NCBI RefSeq assembly: GCF_000334455.1
Contig: NZ_BANX01000041.1
Location: forward strand, 1-59,943
Length of the DNA stretch: 59,943 nucleotides
Reading direction: 5' to 3'
From: Gordonia soli NBRC 108243
Lineage (GTDB): Bacteria > Actinomycetota > Actinomycetes > Mycobacteriales > Mycobacteriaceae
Shown: positions 36,563 through 45,228 of the stretch, piece after piece
Layout: each line of letters starts with the position of its first letter
How positions within the stretch are numbered: position 1 is the stretch's first letter
Position numbers and translations under genes: made by a program
The notes under the pieces: generated by a model
What the model was told of the DNA's origin: nothing
Seen by the model: only the letters and a program-made list of their open reading frames with translations
The model's database searches: none

Positions 36563-37641
36563 GCGGTGGGTACCCAGTTCTGTGCGGGCACGACCTCGTC
36601 GGGTCGTGGTGGTGGGGGCGGGGTGCCGTCGCCGAAGGGACGGCCGCCGAGTTCTTCGCGGTGATGCGGGGTGAGCCAGTTCGTCAGGTCGGGACCGACC
36701 GGGACGATGCCGGTGGGGTTCACGTCGGTGTGCACGATGTAGTAGTGCTGCTTGATCTGCACGAAGTCGGTGGTGTCGCCGAATCCTGGTGTCTGGAACA
36801 GATCTCGCGCGTACGCCCACAGCACCGGCATCTCGCTGAGTTTGCTGCGATTGGTCTTGAAGTGGCCGTGATAGACCGCGTCGAAGCGGGCGAGCGTGGT
36901 GAACAGACGGACGTCGGCCTCGGTGATGGTGTCGCCCACCAGGTATCGCCGAGTGCTCAGCCGCGCTGACAATTCGTCCAACTTGGTGAACAACCGCGCG
37001 TAGGCCTTTTCGTACGCATCCTGGCTCCCGGCGAAACCACAGCGGTAGACGCCGTTGTTGACCTCGGTGTAGACCCCGCGGTTCACCTCGTCGATCTCGT
37101 CACGCAGATGCTCGGGGTAGAGCTGCGGTGCGCCGTCGCGATGGAAGGCCGTCCACTCGAGCTCGAAATCGATGGTGATCTGGGGGAAGTCGTTGGTGAC
37201 CACCGCTCCGGAAGGGATGTCGACGATCGCGGGCACGGTGATCCCCTTGGGATAGCCGGGGATCCGCTTCTCGTAGGCATCCTTGATGCGGGGGATGCCC
37301 AGGACCGGGTCCACGCCGCCGGGATCGAGGTCGAAGGTCCACGAATCCGCGTCGTGGGTCGGTCCGCAGAGTCCGAGGGAGATGGCGTCCTCGAGGCCCA
37401 GCAGTCGGCGCACGATCAGCGTCCGGTTGGCCCACGGGCATGCGCGGGCCGCCACGAGACGGTATCGACCGGCCTCCACCGGGTAGCCGTCGCGGCCGTC
37501 GGCGGTGATCCGTGTGTCGATGTACTTGGTGTCCCGGACGAACTCCTGACCGCCGGTGACGTAGCTCCCGGGGTTGTTCTTCGCGGCCGTGTCGGACCCC
37601 TCGGTCACGCTGGGGTCGGGTCGGGCAGGGCTGGTGCTCAT
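36559..37641 (-). CDS. Glutathionyl/mycothiolyl-hydroquinone reductase-like GST (Xi class)
   Basis: The 360-aa protein is of the YqjG/ECM4 family: catalytic cysteine in RACPWANR near residue 69, then SGAVVTNDFPQI, and a C-terminal helical GST domain (DTITEADVRLFTTLARFD). Relatives reduce thiol-quinone adducts. Actinobacteria of this order use mycothiol rather than glutathione, so the thiol cofactor is probably mycothiol (inference). Its stop overlaps the EcsC start by four bases. ATG 37641 was chosen. Confidence 0.86.
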   Translation of the reverse strand: MSTSPARPDPSVTEGSDTAAKNNPGSYVTGGQEFVRDTKYIDTRITADGRDGYPVEAGRYRLVAARACPWANRTLIVRRLLGLEDAISLGLCGPTHDADSWTFDLDPGGVDPVLGIPRIKDAYEKRIPGYPKGITVPAIVDIPSGAVVTNDFPQITIDFELEWTAFHRDGAPQLYPEHLRDEIDEVNRGVYTEVNNGVYRCGFAGSQDAYEKAYARLFTKLDELSARLSTRRYLVGDTITEADVRLFTTLARFDAVYHGHFKTNRSKLSEMPVLWAYARDLFQTPGFGDTTDFVQIKQHYYIVHTDVNPTGIVPVGPDLTNWLTPHHREELGGRPFGDGTPPPPPRPDEVVPAQNWVPTA

Positions 37642-37695
37642 GGCGTCCAGAGTAGTGATCCGAACGGACAGTTGGCACCGGATGGTCAGAGCGGT

Positions 37696-37713
37696 ATATT
37701 CCACCTGGAATAT
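37696..37713. promoter_or_regulatory. PadR-type operator before padR-MFS
   Basis: ATATTCC (37696-37702) and GGAATAT (37707-37713) are a perfect inverted repeat with a four-base spacer, flanked by GCGGT and ACCGC that extend it. It sits between the divergent hydroquinone reductase and PadR genes, 28 bases before the PadR start, and is the likely autoregulatory site. Confidence 0.7.
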
Positions 37714-37740
37714 TCACCGCTGAGCATGAGAGGAGGTCCC

Positions 37741-38367
37741 ATGGGTCTGGACCGAGACGGCGCGCCGCCACCTGTCGCCATCCTCGTCCTCGGGTTGCTC
37801 GCCGAGCGCCCCATGCATCCGTACGAGATGTTCCAGACGACGATCGAACGACGCGAGGACCGACTCGCCAAGTTCCGCGCGGGGACGATGTACCACACCG
37901 TCGATCGCCTGGAGAGCAAGGGACTCATCGAGATCCACGAGGTGACCCGAGACGGCAATCGCCCCGAACGGACCATCTACGCGATCACCGACACCGGGCG
38001 CGCTGTTCTCGACCGGAGCCTCGAGATCATCCTCGCGCGACATCCGCAGGAGTACCCGGAGCTGTACCTCGCACTGTCGGAGGCCCACGGTCTGCCCCGA
38101 CAGCGGGTCGTCGAACTGCTCACCGACCGGCTCGATCTCATGCGCGCCGATCTCGAAGATCAGACGACAGCGGTCGACGACGCCCGCGCCCGCGGGACCC
38201 CGGAGATGTTCTACCTCGACGCCGGGTGTCGTATCGCCACACTGCAGACCCAGATCGACTGGATCGTCGACCTCCTCGACCGCATCCGCGGGTCGGAGAT
38301 CGAATGGCTCGACGATCCCGACTCCACCTACCTCGAAGCCGCTCCACAGAAAGCAGGAGACCGATGA
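37741..38367 (+). CDS. PadR-family transcriptional regulator
   Basis: The 208-aa protein has a PadR winged helix (ILVLGLLAERPMHPYEMFQ, RAGTMYHTVDRLESKGLI, ITDTGRAVLDR) at about 10-95 and a C-terminal dimer helix domain (PadR C2 type). It should repress its own operon with the MFS exporter and release on drug binding. ATG 37741 follows GAGGAGGTCCC. Its stop overlaps the MFS start by four bases. The divergent reductase operon may share the operator. Confidence 0.87.
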   Translation: MGLDRDGAPPPVAILVLGLLAERPMHPYEMFQTTIERREDRLAKFRAGTMYHTVDRLESKGLIEIHEVTRDGNRPERTIYAITDTGRAVLDRSLEIILARHPQEYPELYLALSEAHGLPRQRVVELLTDRLDLMRADLEDQTTAVDDARARGTPEMFYLDAGCRIATLQTQIDWIVDLLDRIRGSEIEWLDDPDSTYLEAAPQKAGDR

Positions 38368-39938
38368 CCACCTCCACCGGGGCGGGGTCCACGACCCCGA
38401 TCACCACGCGGCCCTGGGCCGCGCTGCTGGCGCTCTGCGTCGGCTTCTTCATGATCCTTGTCGACATGACGATCGTCGCCGTCGCGCAGCCTGCGATCCA
38501 GTCGGATCTCGACACCGATGTCAACGGCATCGTGTGGGTGACCAGCGCCTACCTGCTCACCTACGCCGTCCCGCTGCTGATCACCGGCCGGCTCGGTGAC
38601 CGCTTCGGACCCAAGAACGTCTACCAGGTCGGTCTGGTCGTGTTCACCGCCGCCAGCGTGTGGTGTGGATTCGCCGGCTCGATCGGTGAGCTCGTCGCCG
38701 CCCGCGGCCTACAGGGCATCGGCGCCGCGCTGATCACCCCGCAGACCATGGCTCTCATCACCCGGATCTTCCCGGCGGAGAAGCGCGGCGCCGCGATGGG
38801 CGTGTGGGGAACGGTCGCCGGTGTGGCCACCCTCGTCGGCCCGCTGCTCGGCGGCATCCTGACCGACGGACTCGGCTGGGAGTGGATCTTCTTCGTCAAC
38901 CTGCCGGTCGGCATCATCGGCCTGGTGCTCGCCGCGACGCTGGTGCCCGACGTCGAGACCCATCGCCATCACTTCGACTGGATCGGCGTCGTGCTCTCTG
39001 CGGTCGGTCTGTCGGCTCTGGTCTTCGGTATCCAGGACGGCGAGAAGTACAACTGGAACGGTTGGATCTGGTCGCTGATCATCGGCGGCCTGGCAGTGAT
39101 GGGCCTGTTCGTGTTCTGGCAGTCCAGGATTCGTACGGAGCCGCTGGTGCCGCTGTCGTTGTTCAAGGACCGCAACTTCACCCTGTCGAACATCGGCATC
39201 GCCTCGATGGGTTTCGCGATCTCCGGCCTGATGCTCCCGACCATGCTGTTCCTACAGCTCGTCGGCGGCATGTCGCCGACCGAGTCCGCGGTGATGATGG
39301 TCCCGATGGCAGTGCTGACCGGCGTCCTCGCGCCGATCGTCGGACGCATCCTCGACCGGGTGCACCCGCGCACGATCATCGCGAGTGCGCTGCTGCTCAA
39401 TGCGATCGCGATCGGCACCCTGGCCATGGTCACGCATCCCGACACCCCGGTGTGGGTACTGATCATCCCGATGGCACTGATGGGTATCGCCTCGTCGGGC
39501 ATCTGGGCCCCGCTCGCGGCCACCGCGACGCGCAACCTGCCGTGGCATCAGGCCGGTGCGGGAGCCGGCGTCTACAACACGACCCGGATGATCGGGTCGG
39601 TGTTGGGCAGTGCGGCCATCGGCGCGCTGATGCAGACGCGATTGGCGGCGGAGCTGCCCGGTGTCAGCACGACCGGCCACCACGAGGGCGGCACACAGTT
39701 GCCCGAGATGGTGCGTGACGGGTTCGCATCGGCGATGGGCCAGTCGCTCTACCTGGGTGCGGGTGTCCTGTTGGTCGGCGTCGTCGCGGCCCTGTTCTTC
39801 ACCGCCCCCAAGCGTTCCGCAGCACCGGGAGCACCCGGCGGACCGGCCGGTGGCGCGCCCGTCGCAACCGACGAGGGTCTGTCGGCCGAGGCCGGCGCCC
39901 CGACGGCGACCGGTGAGGGAGTGCGTACGGCGAACTGA
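38364..39938 (+). CDS. DHA2-family MFS drug exporter (EmrB/QacA type)
   Basis: The 524-aa protein has 14 predicted membrane helices. Motif D1 is at VDMTIVAVAQPAIQ, motif A is GRLGDRFG, and motif C of antiporters is GTVAGVATLVGPLLGG. An Ala/Gly/Pro tail of about 40 residues follows the last helix. Substrates are unknown. It is co-transcribed with the PadR gene through an ATGA overlap. Confidence 0.9.
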   Translation: MTTSTGAGSTTPITTRPWAALLALCVGFFMILVDMTIVAVAQPAIQSDLDTDVNGIVWVTSAYLLTYAVPLLITGRLGDRFGPKNVYQVGLVVFTAASVWCGFAGSIGELVAARGLQGIGAALITPQTMALITRIFPAEKRGAAMGVWGTVAGVATLVGPLLGGILTDGLGWEWIFFVNLPVGIIGLVLAATLVPDVETHRHHFDWIGVVLSAVGLSALVFGIQDGEKYNWNGWIWSLIIGGLAVMGLFVFWQSRIRTEPLVPLSLFKDRNFTLSNIGIASMGFAISGLMLPTMLFLQLVGGMSPTESAVMMVPMAVLTGVLAPIVGRILDRVHPRTIIASALLLNAIAIGTLAMVTHPDTPVWVLIIPMALMGIASSGIWAPLAATATRNLPWHQAGAGAGVYNTTRMIGSVLGSAAIGALMQTRLAAELPGVSTTGHHEGGTQLPEMVRDGFASAMGQSLYLGAGVLLVGVVAALFFTAPKRSAAPGAPGGPAGGAPVATDEGLSAEAGAPTATGEGVRTAN

Positions 39939-39960
39939 GCCCCAACTCGGAGAACCGACC

Positions 39961-39998
39961 ACGGGAGGCGATGCCGCGTCAGCGGTGTCGCCTCCCGT
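39961..39998 (+). terminator. Terminator after the MFS gene
   Basis: ACGGGAGGCGA (39961-39971) pairs perfectly with TCGCCTCCCGT (39988-39998), with an inner CCGC/GCGG stem. It is 22 bases after the MFS stop. Confidence 0.7.
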
Positions 39999-40072
39999 GC
40001 TCTGTGAGTCTGTGCTCTGTGTGCGTGGTCGGTGTCTGCTCGGTCGGGCGCGGACCGACGCCGCGGTCCGGC

Positions 40073-40366
40073 CGCGCCGACGGACGTGCGTCGGATTCGT
40101 GACACGTGAGCGCGCCGTGCTGTGAGCTGTCCACGGCACGCGGCGGTGGGGTGTCAGGAATCTCGGTGGTGGCGCGCTGGCCCGTGGGTCGGATTTTTGA
40201 CGTGTGAGCGGGCCGTGGTGTGCGCTGTCCACGGCGCGCGGCTGTGGGGTGTCAGGAATCCGGGAGGTGGCGCGCTAGTCCGTGGGTCGGATTTTTGACG
40301 TGTGAGCGGGCCGTGGTGTGCGCTGTCCACGGCGCGCGGCTGTGGGGTGTCAGGAATCCGACAATG
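40073..40366. repeat. Three tandem 98-bp repeats between the MFS and sbcD genes
   Basis: The segment TGAGCGSGCCGTGSTGTG recurs at 40107, 40205 and 40303, exactly 98 bp apart. Copies two and three are almost identical and copy one is more diverged. Each holds the TGTCCACGGC and GGGGTGTCAGGAAT elements. No gene is supported across 39939-40549; frames that stay open here differ in meaning between copies. Confidence 0.85.
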
Positions 40367-40434
40367 TCCCGGGCCGAGGGGCCAACTGTCGCCGCACTAC
40401 GGGGCCGGCGTCGTCGACGGGCGCTCCGACAGCA

Positions 40435-40527
40435 TGTCCCGGCACCCGTGTCGCCTCCCGCAGTCTGTCGGGAGGCACTGCGCGACGGGTGTCCCGGCAC
40501 CCGTGTCGCCTCCCGCAGTCTGTCGGG
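40435..40527. repeat. Two 38-bp direct repeats before sbcD
   Basis: The 38-bp sequence beginning TGTCCCGGCACCCGTGTCGC occurs at 40435-40472 and 40490-40527, 55 bp apart. It shares GTGTCGCCTCCCG with the terminator arm near 39986. It ends 22 bases before the sbcD start and so overlaps any promoter. Confidence 0.8.
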
Positions 40528-40549
40528 GGTCACTCGTAGGGTGATGGTC

Positions 40550-41749
40550 ATGCGGTTCGTGCACACCTCCGACTGGCACCTGGGACGGACGTTCCACGGT
40601 GTCGAGCTGCTGGATGACCAGCGTCGGGCGCTGTCGCATCTGGCCGCGGTGGTCGCCGAGGAGTCCGCAGATGTGGTGATCGTGGCCGGTGACGTCTACG
40701 ACCGTTCGGTACCGTCCGCCGACGCGGTGCGCGTCTACGACGAGGGGCTGGCCGAGATCGCCGAAGCCGGTGCGCAGATCGTCATCACCTCGGGTAACCA
40801 CGATTCGGCCACGCGTCTCGGTGCGGGCTCCGGATTCGCCGCCGCAGGCGGCCTGCACCTGCGGACCTCCGTGGCCACCATCGCCGACCCCGTGGTGTTC
40901 ACCGACGACCACGGCGAGATCGCCGTGTACGGCATCCCGTATCTCGAACCCGACACGGCCCGCCGCGAACTCGGCGTCGAGGACTCTCGCGGCCATGCGG
41001 GGGTGCTGACCGCGGCGATGGACCGCATCCGCACCGACCTAGCGGGTAGGTCGAGCCGGTCGGTGGTGGTGGCGCATGCGTTCGTGGTCGGCGGTGTCGC
41101 CACCGGGTCGGAACGATCGATCAGCGTCGGCGGAGTGGAAACCGTTGCTGCCGAGACATTCTCCGGTGTGGACTACGTCGCGCTCGGCCACCTGCACTCA
41201 CCGCAGCAACTCACGCCGTCGGTCCGCTACAGCGGGTCGTTGCTGCCGTACTCCTTCGGCGAGCGGTCGCATTCCAAGTCCATCTGGATCGTCGACCTCG
41301 ACGCCGACGGCATCGCCGAAGTCCGTGCACGCGACCTCCCGATCGTCCGCGGGCTGACGTCGCTGACCGGCACGCTGGGCGACCTTCTCGCCGACGCCGA
41401 CCTCGCCGCCGCCGAGGACCACTACGTCGAGGCGTCCCTGACCGATCCCATCCGGCCGGTCGATGCCATGCGTCGGCTGCGCGAGCGGTTCCCGTTTGCC
41501 GTTCACGTGCAGTGGGAACGACCCCACGTGGGCGACGGGGTCGACTATCGATCTCGGGTGCACGGGCGCACCGACGCCCAGATCGTCGCCTCGTTCGTCG
41601 CCGACGTCCGGAATGCGGCGAACGCCACGGAGCGCGACCTCATCGATCGCGGCCTGCGCGCCGTCGTCGGCGAACCCGAGGCGGACGGCGATGACGGTGG
41701 CGAGCTCGTGCTGTTCGAGATCGAGCCCGACGTCGCGGCATCGGCGTGA
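40550..41749 (+). CDS. sbcD: Nuclease SbcD (Mre11-like subunit)
   Basis: SbcD is the Mn-dependent nuclease of SbcCD, which opens hairpins and trims DNA ends. The 399-aa protein has the phosphoesterase motifs HTSDWHLG near residue 5, GDVYDR, GNHDS near 85, VVAHAFVVGG and GHLHSPQ. ATG 40550 starts at the conserved MRFVHTSDWH; GTG 40541 and ATG 40544 also precede it. It is followed by sbcC after ten bases. Confidence 0.93.
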   Translation: MRFVHTSDWHLGRTFHGVELLDDQRRALSHLAAVVAEESADVVIVAGDVYDRSVPSADAVRVYDEGLAEIAEAGAQIVITSGNHDSATRLGAGSGFAAAGGLHLRTSVATIADPVVFTDDHGEIAVYGIPYLEPDTARRELGVEDSRGHAGVLTAAMDRIRTDLAGRSSRSVVVAHAFVVGGVATGSERSISVGGVETVAAETFSGVDYVALGHLHSPQQLTPSVRYSGSLLPYSFGERSHSKSIWIVDLDADGIAEVRARDLPIVRGLTSLTGTLGDLLADADLAAAEDHYVEASLTDPIRPVDAMRRLRERFPFAVHVQWERPHVGDGVDYRSRVHGRTDAQIVASFVADVRNAANATERDLIDRGLRAVVGEPEADGDDGGELVLFEIEPDVAASA

Positions 41750-41759
41750 GGAACCGACC

Positions 41760-44729
41760 ATGAGGGTGCATCACCTGCGGATGAAGGCGTTCGGCCCGTT
41801 CGCAGACGAAGCGGTGATCGACGTCGACAGGCTCTCCGAAGACGGACTCTTCCTGCTGCACGGTCCCACGGGCGCCGGCAAGACGACAGTCCTCGATGCG
41901 ATCGCCTTCGCGTTGTTCGGACGGGTCCCGGGAGCGCGTGGCATCAAGCGCCTGCACTCCGATCACGCACGCCCCGAGGACGTCCCCGAGGTGGTGCTCG
42001 AGGCCACCATCGCCGGCAGGCGACTGCGGATCACGCGGTCACCGGAGCATCTGCGGCCGAAACGCCGGGCCGCGGGTACCACCAAGGTCCAGGCGAAGGC
42101 CACGCTCGTCTGGGTCGACGGGTCCGGGCCCGACTTGACGCGACTGCCCGAGATCGGCGACGCAGTCGTCCGACTGCTGGGGATGAGCGCCGAACAGTTC
42201 TTCCAGGTCGTCCTGTTGCCGCAGGGTGAGTTCGCACGTTTTCTGCGCGCGAATCCGGATGAGCGAGAAGAACTATTGGAGCGCCTCTTCGACACCGAGC
42301 GATTCGGCGACCTGGAGGACTGGCTCCGCGATCAGTCACGTGCGAGTGCGGCCGCGCTGGCCGAGCGGATGGCGACACTCGACCGCTTGGCCGGGCAGAT
42401 CGCCGCGGTCGGCGGGGTCGAGTTGCCCACCGATCCCGCGATGGAGTGGGCGGAGGCGGCTCTCGACGCCGCACGGGAGACGGCGCAGCGTACTGCCGAG
42501 TCGGCGGACGTGGCGCAGCGCGAACTCGATCGCGTCCATCGCACGCACGACGAGGCGAGCCGTCTCGCCGCTCACCGACGACGTGGCGTCGACGCCACCG
42601 CCCGCCTGACCGCGCTCGACGCGCGTGCCGGACAACTCGAGTCCGCGGCGCTCGCCCTGGCGGCGGCGCGACGAACCGCGACCATCGCCGGAGTGGCAGA
42701 GGGGCATGACCACGCGACGGCGGCCGCAGACGACGCCGAGCGAGACCACCGTGCAGCGGTCGATGCCCTCGCCGACCTGCCCGAGGGCGCGACGGTCGCA
42801 ACGCAGGACGTCGATGCCGTCGAAGCTGCGATAACCCGGTGGAACGAGGAGTCCGGGCGCTGGGAACCGCTGGCGCGCCGAGTCTCCGATCGGAGTCGGT
42901 TGGTCGACGAGATCGCCCGGATCGACGCGCAGCGGAACGCCGACGATCGACAGCTCGGCGAACTCCAGGCCGACCTCGACGCAGCCCCGGCCAGACGTTC
43001 GGCCATCGTCGCGTCGATCGACGCCGCGTCAGCGGCGGGCAACGAGCTGCACCGACTCGAGGTAGAGCATGCGCGCCTCGGGTCGATCACCACCGCGCTG
43101 ACCGACCACGCCACCGCGCTCCGCGCCCGGGCGGTGGCCGATGTCGAGGTGCTCGATGCACGCGAGTCGCACAGTCGCGCACGCGAACACCTGCTCGACC
43201 TGCGTGAGCGACGGGTGGCCGGGATGGCCGCGGAGCTGGCCGCGACGCTCGCCGAGGGCGAGGCATGCGTGGTCTGCGGATCGACCGAACATCCTGCGCC
43301 TGCCACGGACACAGCCGCGCCGACCGGCGTCGACGCGGCCGCCGAACGGGCTGCCGAGAGGGAGGTGACGGCCGCCGAGGAGCGTCGCACCGAAGCTGTC
43401 TCGGTTACGGCCGCGCTCGCCGAACGCATCGCCAACCTGGAGATCGTGATCGACGGCGCATCCGCCGATGCGGTGGCCGCCGACGTCGAACGGACGGCCT
43501 CGGCGGTTGCCGTGGCGCGCGCAACCGCTGCGGAGCTGCCCCGGCTGCAGGACTCCCTCCTCGATCTGGACGGTCGGGTGACGCTGCGCCGCAACGAGAT
43601 CAGCGAGATGGCCGCGGCGGCCGCCGGCCGAGAGGAGCGTCTGCGATCGCTGACGGCCGAGCGGGACCGGCTCGACGCCGAGGTGGCCGAGGCGACAGGT
43701 GGGCGGATCGGGGTGGCCGAACGTCGGCGTGAGCTGGCGGAGCTCGCGACCCGGGCAGCGCGCGTGCGCGACACGCTGCACTCCCTGGTGCGTGCCCGCG
43801 ATCGACACACGGAGTCCGCGGAGCGGCTGCGCAAGGCCTGCGCGGCAGCCGGATTCGACGATGTCGGTGCCGCACGCGCGGCCGTCGCGACGCCGACACA
43901 GGTGGCAGAGTGGGAGCGGGACCTCGCCGACGCGGCCACCGCGCGCGCAGCGGCCGAGGAGACGTTGACGGACCCGGATGTGCGAGCCGCTGTCGACTCG
44001 GCACCCGCTGATCTCGAGGCACTCGGGGACGAGCTCGCCGCGGCGCGCAGCCGCCGTGACGTCACCGCCAACGATGCGGCCGTGGCACGCCATCGCGTGG
44101 CCGAGCTGGAAGTCCAGGTGTCGCAGTTCTGGGCTGCCGCAGATGGGCTGGAGCCCGTGCGCGCACGCCACGCCGAGCTCGCCGGTCTGGCTGAGCTGGT
44201 GAGTGGTCGTGGGCAGAACGCACGAAGGATGTCGCTGCGGTCGTATGTGCTCGCCGCGCGACTCGAAGAGGTGCTCATCGCCGCCAGCGCGCGACTCCGT
44301 CAGATGTCCTCGGGTCGTTACGAATTCGTCCACTCCGACGCCGCAGGTCCCCGCAACCGACGCGGAGGCCTCGGGATCGAGGTGCGTGACGAGTACACGG
44401 GGATGGTGCGGGCCGCGACAACGCTCTCCGGTGGTGAGACGTTCATCGGCTCGTTGGCGCTCGCGCTGGGATTGGCTGATGTGGTGTCGGCGGAATCCGG
44501 TGGCCGGGTGCTCGACACGATCTTCATCGACGAAGGGTTCGGCACCCTCGACCCCGAGGCCCTCGACCTCGTCATGGCCGTGCTCGACGAACTTCGTTCC
44601 GGCGGTCGCGTGGTCGGGGTGGTGAGCCATGTCGAGGGTCTGCGGGCTCGCATCCCGGTCCAGTTGCATGTCCAGCGCACCGAACTCGGCTCGCGGGTCC
44701 GCGTCGAAGGGGCTGTCGGGGTGTCGTGA
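41760..44729 (+). CDS. sbcC: SMC-like ATPase SbcC (Rad50-like subunit)
   Basis: SbcC is the ATPase that clamps DNA and gates SbcD. The 989-aa protein has Walker A GPTGAGKTT near residue 38, two long Ala/Arg/Glu-rich coiled coils with a zinc hook CVVC near 505 between them, the ABC signature LSGGETF near 895, and Walker B IFIDEGFGTLD near 925. ATG 41760 begins MRVHHLRMKAFGPF, as in the family. The gene ends 56 bases before tRNA-Arg. Confidence 0.93.
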   Translation: MRVHHLRMKAFGPFADEAVIDVDRLSEDGLFLLHGPTGAGKTTVLDAIAFALFGRVPGARGIKRLHSDHARPEDVPEVVLEATIAGRRLRITRSPEHLRPKRRAAGTTKVQAKATLVWVDGSGPDLTRLPEIGDAVVRLLGMSAEQFFQVVLLPQGEFARFLRANPDEREELLERLFDTERFGDLEDWLRDQSRASAAALAERMATLDRLAGQIAAVGGVELPTDPAMEWAEAALDAARETAQRTAESADVAQRELDRVHRTHDEASRLAAHRRRGVDATARLTALDARAGQLESAALALAAARRTATIAGVAEGHDHATAAADDAERDHRAAVDALADLPEGATVATQDVDAVEAAITRWNEESGRWEPLARRVSDRSRLVDEIARIDAQRNADDRQLGELQADLDAAPARRSAIVASIDAASAAGNELHRLEVEHARLGSITTALTDHATALRARAVADVEVLDARESHSRAREHLLDLRERRVAGMAAELAATLAEGEACVVCGSTEHPAPATDTAAPTGVDAAAERAAEREVTAAEERRTEAVSVTAALAERIANLEIVIDGASADAVAADVERTASAVAVARATAAELPRLQDSLLDLDGRVTLRRNEISEMAAAAAGREERLRSLTAERDRLDAEVAEATGGRIGVAERRRELAELATRAARVRDTLHSLVRARDRHTESAERLRKACAAAGFDDVGAARAAVATPTQVAEWERDLADAATARAAAEETLTDPDVRAAVDSAPADLEALGDELAAARSRRDVTANDAAVARHRVAELEVQVSQFWAAADGLEPVRARHAELAGLAELVSGRGQNARRMSLRSYVLAARLEEVLIAASARLRQMSSGRYEFVHSDAAGPRNRRGGLGIEVRDEYTGMVRAATTLSGGETFIGSLALALGLADVVSAESGGRVLDTIFIDEGFGTLDPEALDLVMAVLDELRSGGRVVGVVSHVEGLRARIPVQLHVQRTELGSRVRVEGAVGVS

Positions 44730-44785
44730 CCTGCCGGATTGGGAACCGGCGGTCAGGGTGCGCTACGCTGATGCCCGCCCGATGA

Positions 44786-44861
44786 GCCCCCGTAGCTCAG
44801 GGGATAGAGCGTCTGCCTCCGGAGCAGAAGGCCGCAGGTTCGATTCCTGCCGGGGGCACCA
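44786..44861 (+). tRNA. tRNA-Arg(CCG), prophage integration site
   Basis: Cloverleaf: acceptor GCCCCCG (44786-44792) with CGGGGGC (44851-44857), D-arm GCTC, anticodon stem TCTGC/GCAGA, loop CTCCGGA with anticodon CCG at 44819-44821, T-arm with GGTTCGATTCC, discriminator A and encoded CCA. The gene remains intact after integration. A tRNA-Arg is also the attB of mycobacteriophage BPs. Confidence 0.97.
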
Positions 44862-45138
44862 CATTTCCGTCGTCGGGATCTTCCGGCCCCACCGGATCTT
44901 CAGCACCCAGGATCGCCAGTAGCGGCTCATTCAGGATGACCGTGAGGGCGTACAGCTCCCCAATCGTCCATGGCCGATCGCCCCGCAACTTGCGGCTGAG
45001 CGCTGGCTGTCCGATACCTAGTTGCTCTGCGACGTGCGACTGAGTCAGTCGCTGTCGCCACATGAACGTGTGAACCCGCTCGCCGATCGCAGCATCATGA
45101 TCGGGGCTCTGCGCGATCTCAATGGCCGATGTCGTCAT
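44797..45138 (-). CDS. Phage immunity repressor, prophage form, whose 3' end lies in the host tRNA
   Basis: The 113-aa protein has an XRE-type HTH (LTQSHVAEQLGIGQPALSRKL) at about 31-51. Its last 22 or so residues (PAGIEPAAFCSGGRRSIP region) are antisense to tRNA-Arg, and its TGA is in the tRNA D-arm. The tail is therefore host-encoded and the phage form must differ. In phages BPs and Brujita, attP inside rep gives a short stable repressor (103 aa in BPs) only after integration, while the viral form carries a degradation tag. ATG 45138 was chosen; upstream codons cross the operator region. Confidence 0.8.
   Translation of the reverse strand: MTTSAIEIAQSPDHDAAIGERVHTFMWRQRLTQSHVAEQLGIGQPALSRKLRGDRPWTIGELYALTVILNEPLLAILGAEDPVGPEDPDDGNVVPPAGIEPAAFCSGGRRSIP
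44812..44861. other. Left attachment site (attL) of the prophage, inferred
   Basis: Host synteny stops at the tRNA 3' end and phage genes begin at once, so the crossover core should lie in the tRNA 3' half, most likely from the anticodon stem to CCA. The repressor reading frame crosses it. The exact core needs the right end, which is outside the window. Confidence 0.6.
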
Positions 45139-45140
45139 AG

Positions 45141-45219
45141 GTGTCACGCTACGACACGAAACGACAATCTCGCAACACCAACAGTCATGTGTTGACATCT
45201 CATGTCGCAGCGGCATACG
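45141..45219. promoter_or_regulatory. Divergent lysogeny control region (rep / early rightward promoter)
   Basis: Rightward promoter: TTGACA (45192-45197), 16 bases, CATACG (45214-45219). Its start would be near 45226, so the HTH gene with ATG 45229 would be almost leaderless. A weaker leftward pair TTGCGA/TAGCGT (45170-45175, 45146-45151 on the minus strand) would start rep close to its ATG. Inverted repeats CAACAC/GTGTTG (45173-45178, 45189-45194) overlap the rightward -35; GTGTC/GACAC (45141-45145, 45153-45157) lies before rep. Confidence 0.5.
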
Positions 45220-45228
45220 GTCCGAATT

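Noticed and set aside
40073..40527. CRISPR-like repeat array
   Set aside because: Repeats are 98 bp in direct tandem, or 38 bp with only two copies, with no unique spacers of regular length and no cas genes.
39252..40550. Open frames across the MFS-sbcD gap
   Set aside because: They read through tandem repeats with biased Arg/Thr/Ser composition and are partly antisense to the MFS gene.
44739..44769. Promoter of tRNA-Arg (TTGGGA / TACGCT)
   Set aside because: The 19-base spacer and weak -35 are not convincing.
44797..44861. The repressor tail as a mere annotation artefact of antisense tRNA
   Set aside because: Antisense tRNA often yields PPAGIEPA-like text in false genes, but here the frame joins a real HTH domain with a good start and divergent control region, so only the tail is odd.
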